Assembly: GCA_002394635.1 (NCBI GenBank)
Contig: DGUK01000026.1
Span: 5,940-69,939 of the forward strand
DNA length: 64,000 bases
DNA from: Faecalitalea sp. UBA4312
GTDB lineage: Bacteria > Bacillota_I > Bacilli_A > Erysipelotrichales > Erysipelotrichaceae
Direction: 5' to 3'
Shown in pieces: positions 46,073 to 55,600 of this stretch; the stretch's first letter is position 1; the number at the start of each line of letters is the position of its first letter. Position numbers and translations under genes: made by a program. The notes beneath the pieces are model-generated. The model was given only the letters and a program-made list of their open reading frames with translations. It was not told the origin of the DNA and ran no database searches.

Positions 46073-47056
46073 TTATAATAAATGAGCGCGTAATTCATCA
46101 TCAGACATTGTACTTAAGTAAGCTGGTGGTATATCCAGGACAGTCTTACAGCCGGTTACACCCTCATCGTACAGACGTTTAACAGCTCGTGCATAAGCGA
46201 CCAGTACACTTGTTGTAAATTCCGGATTTGAATCCAGCTTCAAACTGTATTCAATAATATGTTTATTTTCCTGATTCCAGCCGGTTGTGCCACTGCGGAA
46301 TACAAAGCCGCCATGAGCCATTCCCTGGTGATTGGCATTGAATTCTTCTTCCGAAATAAAATGTACGGTTGTATCATATTCGTCAAAGTAGTTCGGCATT
46401 GTAACAATTTCCTGTTCCACTTTGGCCGCATCAGCACCTTCTTCTAAGACCACAAAACATTCTCTGGTATGTTTCTGACGGACTGAAAGCTGTGGCTGGC
46501 TGCCACTGCGTACAGCATCCAGAGCCTCTTGTACGGGAATGGTATACTGTTTTGCGTTCTTGACACCTTCAATACGTCGGATGGCATCGGAATGCCCCTG
46601 GGAAACACCCTTTCCCCAGAATGTGTAGTCGCTGCCATTTGGCAGGATTGCATTGGCATATACACGATTCAAGGAGAACAATCCCGGATCCCAACCTACG
46701 GAAATCATAGCGACATGACCAGAGTCTTTCGCTGCTTTATCGACATTTTTAAAATGGGCAGGAATATTTGCGTGGGTATCAAAGCTGTCAATTACGTTAA
46801 AGTATTTCGCATATTCCGGTGTTTGTACTGGCAGATCGGTGGCGCTTCCACCACAAATGATCATTACGTCAATTTTATCCACCCATTGTTCCACGTCAGC
46901 TACGCTGCATACAGGCACATCTTTACAATGAATTTTTAATGTAGACGGATCTCTACGTGTAAAGACAGCAACAAGTTCCATATCCGGCGCAGCGGATACA
47001 GCGCATTCCACACCACGACCCAAATTTCCATAACCAATAATTCCAATTCTTGTCAT
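46073..47056 (-). CDS. ddh: meso-Diaminopimelate D-dehydrogenase
   Basis: NADPH enzyme converting tetrahydrodipicolinate plus ammonia directly to meso-diaminopimelate, bypassing the acylated intermediates. The 327 residues begin with MTRIGIIGYGNLGRGVE (nucleotide motif) and contain WDPGLFSLNRVYANAILPNG and FWGKGVSQGHSDAIRRIEGV, both characteristic. Last gene of the lysine operon, 34 bases after dapB. Ribosome binding site GGAGGAGGATGAG. Confidence 0.95.
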   Translation of the reverse strand: MTRIGIIGYGNLGRGVECAVSAAPDMELVAVFTRRDPSTLKIHCKDVPVCSVADVEQWVDKIDVMIICGGSATDLPVQTPEYAKYFNVIDSFDTHANIPAHFKNVDKAAKDSGHVAMISVGWDPGLFSLNRVYANAILPNGSDYTFWGKGVSQGHSDAIRRIEGVKNAKQYTIPVQEALDAVRSGSQPQLSVRQKHTRECFVVLEEGADAAKVEQEIVTMPNYFDEYDTTVHFISEEEFNANHQGMAHGGFVFRSGTTGWNQENKHIIEYSLKLDSNPEFTTSVLVAYARAVKRLYDEGVTGCKTVLDIPPAYLSTMSDDELRAHLL

Positions 47057-47090
47057 AGTCTCATCCTCCTCCTTTTTGTGTATATCTTTT

Positions 47091-47795
47091 CTATAATAAA
47101 CTTTTCATATTGTACATACCGACCGGTTGGTTAACAACAAATTCTGCAGCACGGATCGCACCGTTCACAAAAATTTGACGATTGGTCGCATGATGCGTAA
47201 TGGTAATGCTTTCGTTATCCCCGAAGAAATGTACCGTATGTTCGCCGGCTTCAGTTCCACCGCGCAGGGCATGTACCCCGATTTCCTTCTGACGTGCCCC
47301 AATCAACCCTTCACGACCATATACCTTCTTATAGGTATCGTTTGGATCCATCGCTTCCAATAGTGCCTTAGCTGTTCCACTAGGAGCATCCGCCTTTTGA
47401 TTATGATGTGTCTCCACCAATTCCATATCAAAGGAATCTTCCAGCAAAGGCGTCACCATTTTCAACAATTCTGTCAGCACTGTCACCCCATAGGAAAAAT
47501 TGGCACTATAGAAAACACGATGCTGTTTGGAAAGATCTGTCAGTTTCTGCTTCTGTGCTTCATCCAGACCTGTCGTTCCGTAAACCAGTGCACAATCTGT
47601 TTTCTCGACATAATCAAGGATCCAGTCCAGATTATCACGATGACTGAAATCCAGTACTACATCAGCCGGTTCCAGCCCTTCCAACACACTCAGATTGCTG
47701 GCATCCACATTAGCCAATACAGTATGTCCTTTGGCTTCCGCCGTCTCTTTGATCAAAGAGCCCATACGGCCTTGGCCGCCAATCAGCACTCTCAT
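47091..47795 (-). CDS. dapB: 4-Hydroxy-tetrahydrodipicolinate reductase
   Basis: NAD(P)H reductase of the diaminopimelate pathway. The 234 residues are a little shorter than usual. N-terminal GGQGRMGSLI nucleotide motif, catalytic ELVETHHNQKADAPSGTAKALLE near 125-147 (His-His, Lys) and RGGTEAGEHTVHFFGDNESI are all present. Overlaps dapA by 4 bases. Supplies substrate for the adjacent Ddh. Confidence 0.95.
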   Translation of the reverse strand: MRVLIGGQGRMGSLIKETAEAKGHTVLANVDASNLSVLEGLEPADVVLDFSHRDNLDWILDYVEKTDCALVYGTTGLDEAQKQKLTDLSKQHRVFYSANFSYGVTVLTELLKMVTPLLEDSFDMELVETHHNQKADAPSGTAKALLEAMDPNDTYKKVYGREGLIGARQKEIGVHALRGGTEAGEHTVHFFGDNESITITHHATNRQIFVNGAIRAAEFVVNQPVGMYNMKSLL

Positions 47796-48667
47796 AAAAG
47801 TCCCACCTTTTCCATTTCGGCTTTCATTTTCGCTTTATTTGCCTCACTCATCTCATACAAAGGTAACCGCAGAGTACCAGCATGCATACCCATTAAATTC
47901 AAGGCTGCCTTTACTGGGATCGGATTTACTTCATAGAATAACGAATGAATATAATCCAGATATTTCAGCTGAATATCCAAGGCTTTTTTCGTATCACCGT
48001 TTAAATAGGAAGTAACCATTTCGTGACACTCTTTTGGATTTGTATTGGCAAATACACTGATGACACCACTGCCCCCTAAGGAAAGGATCGGCACAACCAT
48101 ATCGTCATTGCCACTATACATCACAAAATCATCATTCAGCAGTTTGGCCACATTAGCAGCATAGCTGATATTTCCGCTGGCCTCCTTAATTCCTACAATA
48201 TTCTTATGTTTTGATAATACTTCTACGGCATGCAGGCTCAAAGAACAGCCGGTACGTCCCGGTACATTGTAGATGATGATCGGTGTATGAACTCGATCAG
48301 CGACTGCCAGGAAGTGTCGGATCATACCTTCTTCGTTGGCCTTATTGTAGTATGGAGTAATCAGCAGCAACGCATCAACTCCCATTCTTTCATATTTCAA
48401 GCTCTTTTCAATGGCTGTCTGGGTATCATTGGATCCCGATCCGGCAATCACAGGAACACGTCCATTGACAACTTTCATGGTGTGTTCAACGACAGAGTCA
48501 TCCTCTTCATGTGTCATTGTGGAACTCTCTCCCGTTGTTCCCAAAACAAGGATTCCATCGGTATCGTTTGAAATTTGGAATTCCAGCAAATTAGTCAATG
48601 CTTCAAAATTGACGCTTCCATCTTCATTAAATGGTGTAACTAAAGCTACGATTGATCCTTTAATCAT
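47792..48667 (-). CDS. dapA: 4-Hydroxy-tetrahydrodipicolinate synthase
   Basis: Condenses pyruvate with aspartate semialdehyde. TIM barrel of 291 residues: LVTPFNEDGSVNF, GTTGESSTMTHEE, GSGSNDTQTAI, the Tyr of IIIYNVPGRTGCSL near 133, and Schiff-base Lys in IVGIKEASGNI near 161. Preceded by AGAGGAG. Third position in the riboswitch-controlled operon. Confidence 0.96.
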   Translation of the reverse strand: MIKGSIVALVTPFNEDGSVNFEALTNLLEFQISNDTDGILVLGTTGESSTMTHEEDDSVVEHTMKVVNGRVPVIAGSGSNDTQTAIEKSLKYERMGVDALLLITPYYNKANEEGMIRHFLAVADRVHTPIIIYNVPGRTGCSLSLHAVEVLSKHKNIVGIKEASGNISYAANVAKLLNDDFVMYSGNDDMVVPILSLGGSGVISVFANTNPKECHEMVTSYLNGDTKKALDIQLKYLDYIHSLFYEVNPIPVKAALNLMGMHAGTLRLPLYEMSEANKAKMKAEMEKVGLL

Positions 48668-48688
48668 GTTATTCTCCTCTTTTCTTTT

Positions 48689-49954
48689 TTACAGGTCTTG
48701 TTTGATCAGATCTTCATAAGTATCTCTTTTTACTACCAGACGACTTTGTCCGTCTTTGACAAAGACAACAGCCGGCCGGCCTATACGATTGTAGTGGCTG
48801 GACATGGTAAAGCCATAGGCCCCCGTTGTATACGTAATCAACAGATCGCCAGGTTCACATTTTGGAAGCATGGCTTGTTGAACCAGAATATCCCCGGATT
48901 CACAAAGCTTGCCGGCTACGCATACCTTCTCCGTTTTATCTTCGTCCATTCGGTTGGCAATATCACAGCTGTATTTTGCTTCATACAATGCCGGCCGAAT
49001 GTTATCGGACATACCTCCATCGACAAACACATATTTTTTATGTAAGGTGGTCTTCTGAAATCCTACCGTATATAATGTACTTCCGGCTTCGGCCACAATG
49101 CTGCGTCCCGGTTCGATCATCACTCTTTCCAGTGGGAGATTGTATTTTTCCTTCATAGCCTGACATGTGGAGATGATCGTATCACAGACAACAGGTAATG
49201 GGATTGGTGTATCCTCTTCTGTATATACAGCCGCAAAGCCTCCCCCCAGATCCAGCGTCTTTGCCTGGATTCCATACTCTGTCTGTAGCTCGTACATAAA
49301 CTTTGTCATCGTTTTAATCTCGGCCACGAATGCATTTTTATCAAAGATCTGGGAACCGATATGTGCTTGAAATCCATCAAATACAATGTTTTCACTTTCA
49401 TCAAACAACCGGATCAGCTGTGCGATCTCATCTTTCAATCCAATCGCAATGCCGAATTTTGAATCCACATTCGCTGTTACAATGAACTTATGCGTATGGG
49501 CATCCACACCCGGATTAACACGCAGGATAATATGCAGTTGATGATCTTCGTTTTTCATTCGCTCTACCAGATATCTGGCTTCCATAATATTATCCACAAA
49601 GAACGTTTTTACTTTCGAAGAAATGGCATAATCCATTTCCGGCACCGATTTATTATTCCCGTTAAAATACATTCTGTCCGGATCAAAACCGGCAGCCAAA
49701 GCCGTATAGATTTCTCCACCCGACACTACATCCAGCGATAATCCATATTCATTGACCAGTTTTACCATCTCTTTGATACAGAATGCTTTGGATGCATATA
49801 AAACCTCCGTATCAAATAACTCTGATGTAAATAACGATTTATAATCCTTTAATTTCTGACGAATTGCGTTTTCGTCATATACATACAAAGGCGTCCCATA
49901 TTCTTCTGCCAGCTTTGTGACCGGCACATTCTGGATTCTTAATACTTTTTCCAT
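48689..49954 (-). CDS. lysA: Diaminopimelate decarboxylase
   Basis: PLP enzyme making L-lysine from meso-diaminopimelate. The 421 residues include the PLP Lys in VLYASKAFC near 55, GGGFAAVYTEED (glycine-rich phosphate site), EPGRSIVAEAG near 285 and CESGDILV near 355. First gene after the lysine riboswitch, with GGGGTGAG before the ATG. Confidence 0.96.
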   Translation of the reverse strand: MEKVLRIQNVPVTKLAEEYGTPLYVYDENAIRQKLKDYKSLFTSELFDTEVLYASKAFCIKEMVKLVNEYGLSLDVVSGGEIYTALAAGFDPDRMYFNGNNKSVPEMDYAISSKVKTFFVDNIMEARYLVERMKNEDHQLHIILRVNPGVDAHTHKFIVTANVDSKFGIAIGLKDEIAQLIRLFDESENIVFDGFQAHIGSQIFDKNAFVAEIKTMTKFMYELQTEYGIQAKTLDLGGGFAAVYTEEDTPIPLPVVCDTIISTCQAMKEKYNLPLERVMIEPGRSIVAEAGSTLYTVGFQKTTLHKKYVFVDGGMSDNIRPALYEAKYSCDIANRMDEDKTEKVCVAGKLCESGDILVQQAMLPKCEPGDLLITYTTGAYGFTMSSHYNRIGRPAVVFVKDGQSRLVVKRDTYEDLIKQDL

Positions 49955-49973
49955 AGACTCACCCCTTATCTAA

Positions 49974-50006
49974 TAAAAATGTCAGTAGAATACAATCCTA
50001 CTGACA
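49974..50006 (-). terminator. Attenuator terminator of the lysine riboswitch
   Basis: TGTCAGTAG pairs with CTACTGACA around a 9-base loop; on the minus strand it ends in TTTTTA just before lysA. It sits between aptamer and first gene, as expected for transcriptional attenuation. Confidence 0.85.
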
Positions 50007-50024
50007 AACAAATGAAAAATCCAT

Positions 50025-50190
50025 CAATAAGATAGCACTCCTACTTACGTAGACAGTCCGACAAATATTCTTTGCCGACCCACCGCTTAAAAATGCCTTT
50101 TTAAACAGTTCGGCGAAATTGCCTCCGTCTTATATCCAACGTCTGCCGACTCTATAAGACTTCATCGTTTTCGCGCCTCTATCAATTAGA
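50025..50190 (-). ncRNA. Lysine riboswitch (L box) aptamer
   Basis: On the minus strand the conserved 5' block GATAGAGGCGCGA and later GGAGGCAATTTCGCCGAACTG and GGTGGGTCGGCAAAG segments identify the L box. P1 pairs GATAG near 50180 with CTATC near 50031. It precedes lysA-dapA-dapB-ddh. Confidence 0.93.
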
Positions 50191-50193
50191 AAT

Positions 50194-50222
50194 ATAATAG
50201 CACCATTCCGCTTTGAAATCAA
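50194..50222 (-). promoter_or_regulatory. Promoter of the lysine operon
   Basis: TTGATT (50222-50217), 17 bases, TATTAT (50199-50194) with TGC before it (extended -10). Confidence 0.7.
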
Positions 50223-50265
50223 TTCATTTGCCAAAGTAATCACCCTCTCCGTCGATCAAGGTCAA

Positions 50266-50298
50266 AAAAACCAGCATACATACATGTATACTGGTTGT
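50266..50298 (-). terminator. Terminator of the MFS gene
   Basis: AACCAGTATACA pairs with TGTATGCTGGTT (one mismatch-tolerant wobble) around TGTA, then seven T on the minus strand. Confidence 0.85.
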
Positions 50299-50303
50299 TT
50301 CTT

Positions 50304-51533
50304 TTAATCTGTCATACGGTTGACCTTAGTAAACAGGAACAAGCCGATGATAAACATCAAGGTCAGGACACCAACCCCCAGATTAACGCTGTTGGTCATT
50401 TGCGAAACGATACCCACCAGTGTCGTTCCCACAAAGCTGGCTCCCTTTCCACAGATATCCATCAAACCGAAGAATTCTCCAGACATATTGGCCGGAATGA
50501 TTTTTGTGAAGTATGACCGGGATAAGGCTTGAATTCCCCCCTGGAACATACCTACCAGAATAGCCAGGATCCAGAACTGGATCTGGGAAACCAAGAACAT
50601 CGCAAAGATCGTAATGCCCAGATAAGCTAGAATACAGACGGTAATCAACCGGGCAGAATCAAATTTAGAGGACAGCCTTCCAAACAGGATAGCAAAAGGA
50701 AAAGCGACAAACTGTGTCACCAGCAATGCCAGCAGCAAACTAGTAGAGCTCAGTCCCAAGGCCGTACCATACGCTGTCGCCATGTCGATGATGGTATATA
50801 CACCGTCGATATAGAAGAAGAAAGCCAGCAAAAATAAGAAAGCTCTTTTATGCTGCCTTGCATTTTTTAAGGTATGACCAATCCGCCCAAAACTCTCTTT
50901 GACAACATGCTCCGGTTTTTCTACATAATGTTTCTGTTTATAGGTTTTCAACAACGGCAATGTCGCGCCGACCCACCATACAGCAATGATCACAAAGGAG
51001 ATCATCATAGCGGTTCCCATGCTCAATCCGAACTTGTCAGAATTCAGCACAATAATCAAGCAGAGAATAAATGGTACGCAGCTTCCGATATATCCCCACG
51101 CATACCCTTGCGTAGATACATAGTCCATACGTTCTTCGCTGGTAATATCCGGTAGCATGGAATCATAAAAGATCAGACTCATCTGATAACCAATCTTAGC
51201 AATAATAAAGATGACCAGGAATATAACCCATTCCTTGGCTAAACCCATTAAAATACATCCGATGGCCCCTACAGCCAAAGATGCCATGAAAATCGGTTTC
51301 TTAAATCCTTTGGTATCTGATAAAGTACCCATAATTGGTCCGGCCACTGCCACTACAATCGTACATATGGAAGCAGCATATCCCCAGTAGGCCAGATAGT
51401 CGACACTGGATAGACCTTCATTCGATGCTAAATAATTGAAATAAATCGGTAAAATCGTCGTACACAACAAAGTAAATGCCGAGTTTCCCACATCATAAAG
51501 TACGAAGCTCCGTTCCTGCTTAGTTAATTTCAT
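50304..51533 (-). CDS. MFS transporter, UMF1/Atg22-like family
   Basis: 409 residues with twelve predicted helices. Opening LTKQERSFVLYDVGNSAFTLL and the loop GTLSDTKGFKKPIF match UMF1-type permeases; another block is ALSRSYFTKIIPANMSGEFFGLMDICGKG. These are often annotated as vacuole-effluxer-like proteins in bacteria; the substrate is unknown. GGGAGAG before the ATG. Single-gene unit with its own terminator. Confidence 0.88.
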   Translation of the reverse strand: MKLTKQERSFVLYDVGNSAFTLLCTTILPIYFNYLASNEGLSSVDYLAYWGYAASICTIVVAVAGPIMGTLSDTKGFKKPIFMASLAVGAIGCILMGLAKEWVIFLVIFIIAKIGYQMSLIFYDSMLPDITSEERMDYVSTQGYAWGYIGSCVPFILCLIIVLNSDKFGLSMGTAMMISFVIIAVWWVGATLPLLKTYKQKHYVEKPEHVVKESFGRIGHTLKNARQHKRAFLFLLAFFFYIDGVYTIIDMATAYGTALGLSSTSLLLALLVTQFVAFPFAILFGRLSSKFDSARLITVCILAYLGITIFAMFLVSQIQFWILAILVGMFQGGIQALSRSYFTKIIPANMSGEFFGLMDICGKGASFVGTTLVGIVSQMTNSVNLGVGVLTLMFIIGLFLFTKVNRMTD

Positions 51534-51672
51534 GATTTTTCTCTCCCTGATTTCTCTTTAAAATTGTATAATTTCCCAATTTCAGTTTCAACCATAAAAT
51601 GGAGAGGTTCCCTATGGTATACTGATTCCATCAACTACACACTAAAGTGAACGGGCTTATAACTATCCAGCA

Positions 51673-52015
51673 GTGCTAACGACCTATGGTCTGCTACCTT
51701 TGTTACAAGCTCTTTCTGATGTTACATCACAGGACGCTGACAGCTCAGATATGCTGAGGCGCCATAGAATATCCTGCACAGCAAATCACATTCACATACT
51801 TCCGACGAAACGTATCTGTGACATCATCAGTGTCCTTAAAAAGCAGACGACGTACTATCTATGGGGTTCGTTACAAAATGTATCTATCCAAATACTACTG
51901 AAAAACACGATTTCTGGTCTGACGGATACTTTGCCTGCATCATTGGAGAAGCATCCTCAGCGACCGTTGAAATGTATAGCCAAGCAAGGCTGAGAAAGGG
52001 GAAAGTGGCTCCTCC
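51673..52015 (+). pseudogene. Decayed IS200/IS605-type TnpA (HUH transposase)
   Basis: Pieces of a Y1-transposase in two frames. One frame has NHIHIL, the HUH metal-binding His pair, followed by DIISVLKKQTTYYLW. A second frame picks up with KHDFWSDGYFACIIGEASSATVEMY, the conserved C-terminal block. The N-terminal third is missing or unrecognisable and the catalytic Tyr context is degraded. At least one frameshift is needed, so it is non-functional. No tnpB is present. Confidence 0.8.
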
Positions 52016-52045
52016 CGCCCTTCAAGAAGAGTGGGTTTCCGCCGC
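51990..52045 (+). mobile_element. Remnant right end of the IS200/IS605 element
   Basis: After the transposase remnant, a GC-rich imperfect palindrome (CCCGCCCTTC...GAAGAGTGGG, about 52012-52037) resembles the subterminal hairpins of this family, recognised by TnpA instead of inverted repeats. It runs up to the kptA start codon. The left end was not found clearly. Confidence 0.5.
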
Positions 52046-52057
52046 TAAAACAATTTT

Positions 52058-52603
52058 ATGAAAATCAATTATATCCGCCTCAGTAAAAAAATTTCATACA
52101 TACTGCGCCATCATCCGGAAGCCATCGGAATTACACTGGACGCATACGGTTTTGCGGACGAAAACGAACTATTAAAAGGGTTGAATCAAAAATACTCTTT
52201 TGGAAGAAGCATTACACACGAAGACATTGTTTATCTGATTGAAAATTCAGAAAAACAACGTTTTGCGATCCAGGATGACAAAATCCGTGCCTTATATGGC
52301 CATTCTTTGCCATCGAAAGTGATAAAGGCCGTAAAACAACCACCGGTCCTTCTCTACCACGGAACTTCTCCTGAGGTACTACAGGCAATCCGTGAAAAAG
52401 GACTTCTGCCAATGAACCGACAGTATGTTCATTTATCCGAAGACAGAAAAACAGCCGAACAAGTTGGTCGCCGTCATTGTCAGCATCCCGTGATCCTGGT
52501 CATTGAAGCACAAAAAGCATACCAGAACGGAATCTCGTTTTTTTATGGAAATGATACAACGTGGTTAAGTCAGTCCATTCCCCCTGCTTATATCCATCAA
52601 TAA
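52058..52603 (+). CDS. kptA: RNA 2'-phosphotransferase, Tpt1/KptA family
   Basis: Removes a 2'-phosphate from RNA using NAD+, giving ADP-ribose cyclic phosphate. The 181 residues contain LSKKISYILRHHPEAIGITLD with the conserved Arg-His, FADENELL, YGHS (ARYGHS-like), LYHGTSPEVLQAIREKGLLPMNRQYVHLS and the C-terminal NDTTWLSQSIPPAYI. Full length. Its ATG follows the IS remnant directly and lacks a Shine-Dalgarno; a weak TAAAAC box is 6 bases upstream. The bacterial role is unclear, since tRNA splicing of the yeast type is absent. Confidence 0.92.
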   Translation: MKINYIRLSKKISYILRHHPEAIGITLDAYGFADENELLKGLNQKYSFGRSITHEDIVYLIENSEKQRFAIQDDKIRALYGHSLPSKVIKAVKQPPVLLYHGTSPEVLQAIREKGLLPMNRQYVHLSEDRKTAEQVGRRHCQHPVILVIEAQKAYQNGISFFYGNDTTWLSQSIPPAYIHQ

Positions 52604-52634
52604 AACCCTCCTTACCATAAAGGTAAAGAGGGTG
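52598..52634 (-). terminator. Terminator of the GH32 gene
   Basis: On the minus strand CCCTCTTTACC pairs with GGTAAGGAGGG around TTTAT, followed by TTTTATT. It overlaps the kptA stop region and may also affect kptA. Confidence 0.7.
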
Positions 52635-52649
52635 CTGTCATTTGGTCTG

Positions 52650-55600
52650 TTATTTCCTGCGTTTTCCGACAAAGAAGAATCCCACAAGCGATGTAAAGAA
52701 TGCGCCAAGATGTATACCGGCCATGGAACCGGCTCCAGTGTTGACACTGCCATTTTGCCTAGGTTGCAGTGGCTTTATTTCTTTTTCATCCATGATCGAT
52801 CCTTGCTCCATGATAGATCCTTGATGCTCTTTAGTGATAGTATCTGTTTGCTCGGATGGATCTTCGATAGCAGGGCCTTCTTGTTTTTCTATAAATATCG
52901 TCCGTTTCAAAGAATATACTTCAATATCGGCAATCACCGGATCTCCTAATGCATATACGCTGGCATACAGACTGCCCGGATCCGGGAAGATCTGGTTAGC
53001 CCCTGCTGCTGTATAGTCCCCGGTAAATACTTCTACGCTGGCACGATCAACAAAAATGCGAAGTGTCAGAGAGCCATCCGCATTTCGTGTGACCACTTGG
53101 CTATCCACCTCGGCAAAACGGTTGGAAAGGATCACACCAGATCGAGAACGGTCGATATAAAGCCGCCCTGTTGCCATATCATAATAAATCAATGTTTCCT
53201 GTTCCTGGCGGGCAGCCCGAAGCTTTCTTCGACCTCCACCGGTATTTTCAGCTGTACTCTGTGTGCTTTTTCGAAGTTTAAAACCAAACTGCGTAGTCCC
53301 TTCTCCCGGATAGAACGTAGCGATAATTTCATAGGTATCGCTCTTTATGTCATCCAGCAGATTATTGGATTCTGTGACCTCTGTTTTCTGCAGATTCACC
53401 AATTTATTCTCACGGATGGTTTCCAACTGTTCGACCGGGGTTTGTGTGAGTAACCAGTTACCATTTCCATCTTCGATCAATCCTACCTTTAACGGCAAAT
53501 TAAATGTACCGTTAAAAGCCTGACCCAGCGTATCTGCCACCAAATTACAATAATCATCCCATGTATTCATCCAGTTGATTTCGATAATATCCGGTAGTGT
53601 TGGATTTTGCGGAGTGCCAAAATCATGAACATAGAAGGTCATGGCCGCATAGGAATCCTTTCCGAAATTCATAATACCATCATAATTTTCATAATAAGTA
53701 TCAGGTACAAATCTCCAGGATCCGGTATCATTGGTAAAGTCGCCTACCTTATAGGTTCGTCCACCTCTGGACAAGACCCATTTAATACCTTTGTCTGTCT
53801 GGATCGGATACAAATCCGGACATTCTGTATGCAATGAAGGATATGCCGTCTCCAGTTTCCAGTTTCTCAGATCCGGACTGGAATAAATTCGTAATGGTCC
53901 TCCGGCAATCACCATAAACCATTGGTCAGCCCAGCGGAATACCTTTGGATCCCGGAAGGCGCTGTCCATTAATGGATCATAGTACCAGTCGGCTGCAATT
54001 TCCTCAACTTTATTCCATGTTCTACCTTCATCTGTGCTGTAAGCCAGTTTGATCCGCTGCCCGTTCCCATCACACGTGATCAGCGCAACCAATCCGCCTT
54101 GGCCTGTCTCAAACAAGCCCGAAGTGTTTTTATCATCAACAACTATACATCCTGAAAACATCGTTCCATTAGCATCCGGATAGAAAGCGATCGGCTGATC
54201 GGTCCAGTGGATCAGATCCGTGCTTGTCGCATGTGCCCAATGCATCGGTCCCCATCGGGTATCATCATAGAATTGATAGAAGAAGTGATACGTTCCGTTA
54301 TAATATACCATGCCGTTGGGATCATTGGCCCATCCTTCTTTCACGGAGTAATGATATTGATCCCGATACTTTTCGTTTCCATAAACCGCATCCGGTTGAA
54401 ATTTATGTACATTGATCCGATACGATGCACTTACCTGCTGCCCTGTATCTGATATCAGGGTGCTGACAATCTGGAACCAGTTGATCCCTGTCTGTACCGG
54501 AATCGCTTGAATATTCTCGATCCGATCACCGTTACTGTCATAGACGGTGATTTTAGCATCCGGATTCCATGTCTGTGCATGGATTGAAATAGTTTCCACG
54601 TCATTATTGACATACTGGATCCGGATCGGCTCCGTCGGATTCCACTGGGAAGCCGGTTCTGCCTGTCCTTGATTGGCCTTTACGGATACATCCGTAACGA
54701 CCGGATTGAAGAACTCGTCAATTGTCTGATAGTACGTATTCTGGAAAGAAACATCACCGTTCCAGTTCAGTAATCCAAACAATCCAGCATCGATATAAGT
54801 CGGTTGTCCACGGTCATCCCTTTGCAGAGTATAGTCCCCTAGACTGGCCACCAGCACATCGTCCACATAATACTGGATCCAGGATCCGATAGCGACGACC
54901 TTTAAGGTATAGGTATCCTTGGCGGCCACCTCTTTTTCATCAATCAGCTGCAATGCATCATTGTCAAACCACCGCCACAGCTTTACCCGATGGCTGCCTC
55001 CGTCAATATTGATCGCATACGCTTCCTTTCCAGACGGATCGTTATTGCTTCGAAACAGCAGGCCGGCCGCTCCTTGTGGAGAATGGAAGGTGATGTCTGT
55101 ACTATATACAAAATCCTGTCCCTGTACGCCGGAATATACAAATGTATCTCCGACATCCCGTGCATCGCTATGAAGACCGGTATCATCGATGACCCAGCTG
55201 CCACCGACATACTTCGTATCTTCCAGATTCGTATGATATTCCGGGCCTAACGGAAGATCCTGGCCGGATGGCCCGATCACCTGACTGTGATCCATACGAT
55301 CGATAAAGTGAATATTGTAGAAGGTGGCTTCGGATACAAACGACAGCAACCCGACATAGCCTCCTTGCCAGTTACTGATAACAGTAGACATCGTATACAA
55401 ATGCGATCCACTGTTACCGAAAGAATACACCAAGGTACCGTCAGCAGAAACATCCAGCTTCAGATGAAGCGGCTGATTCAGATCAATATCGCGGATACTT
55501 CCCTGTGTTGTGATGATATCATGTCCGGCACCAAATACCCGGAAAAGATCCGGACGATCCATTCGTGAATAATCGACATTCGCCGCATACCAATATGTTC

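Noticed and set aside
49955-50222. T-box leader before lysA
   Set aside because: No T-box AGGGTGG...(TGGN) element; the conserved blocks match the lysine riboswitch.
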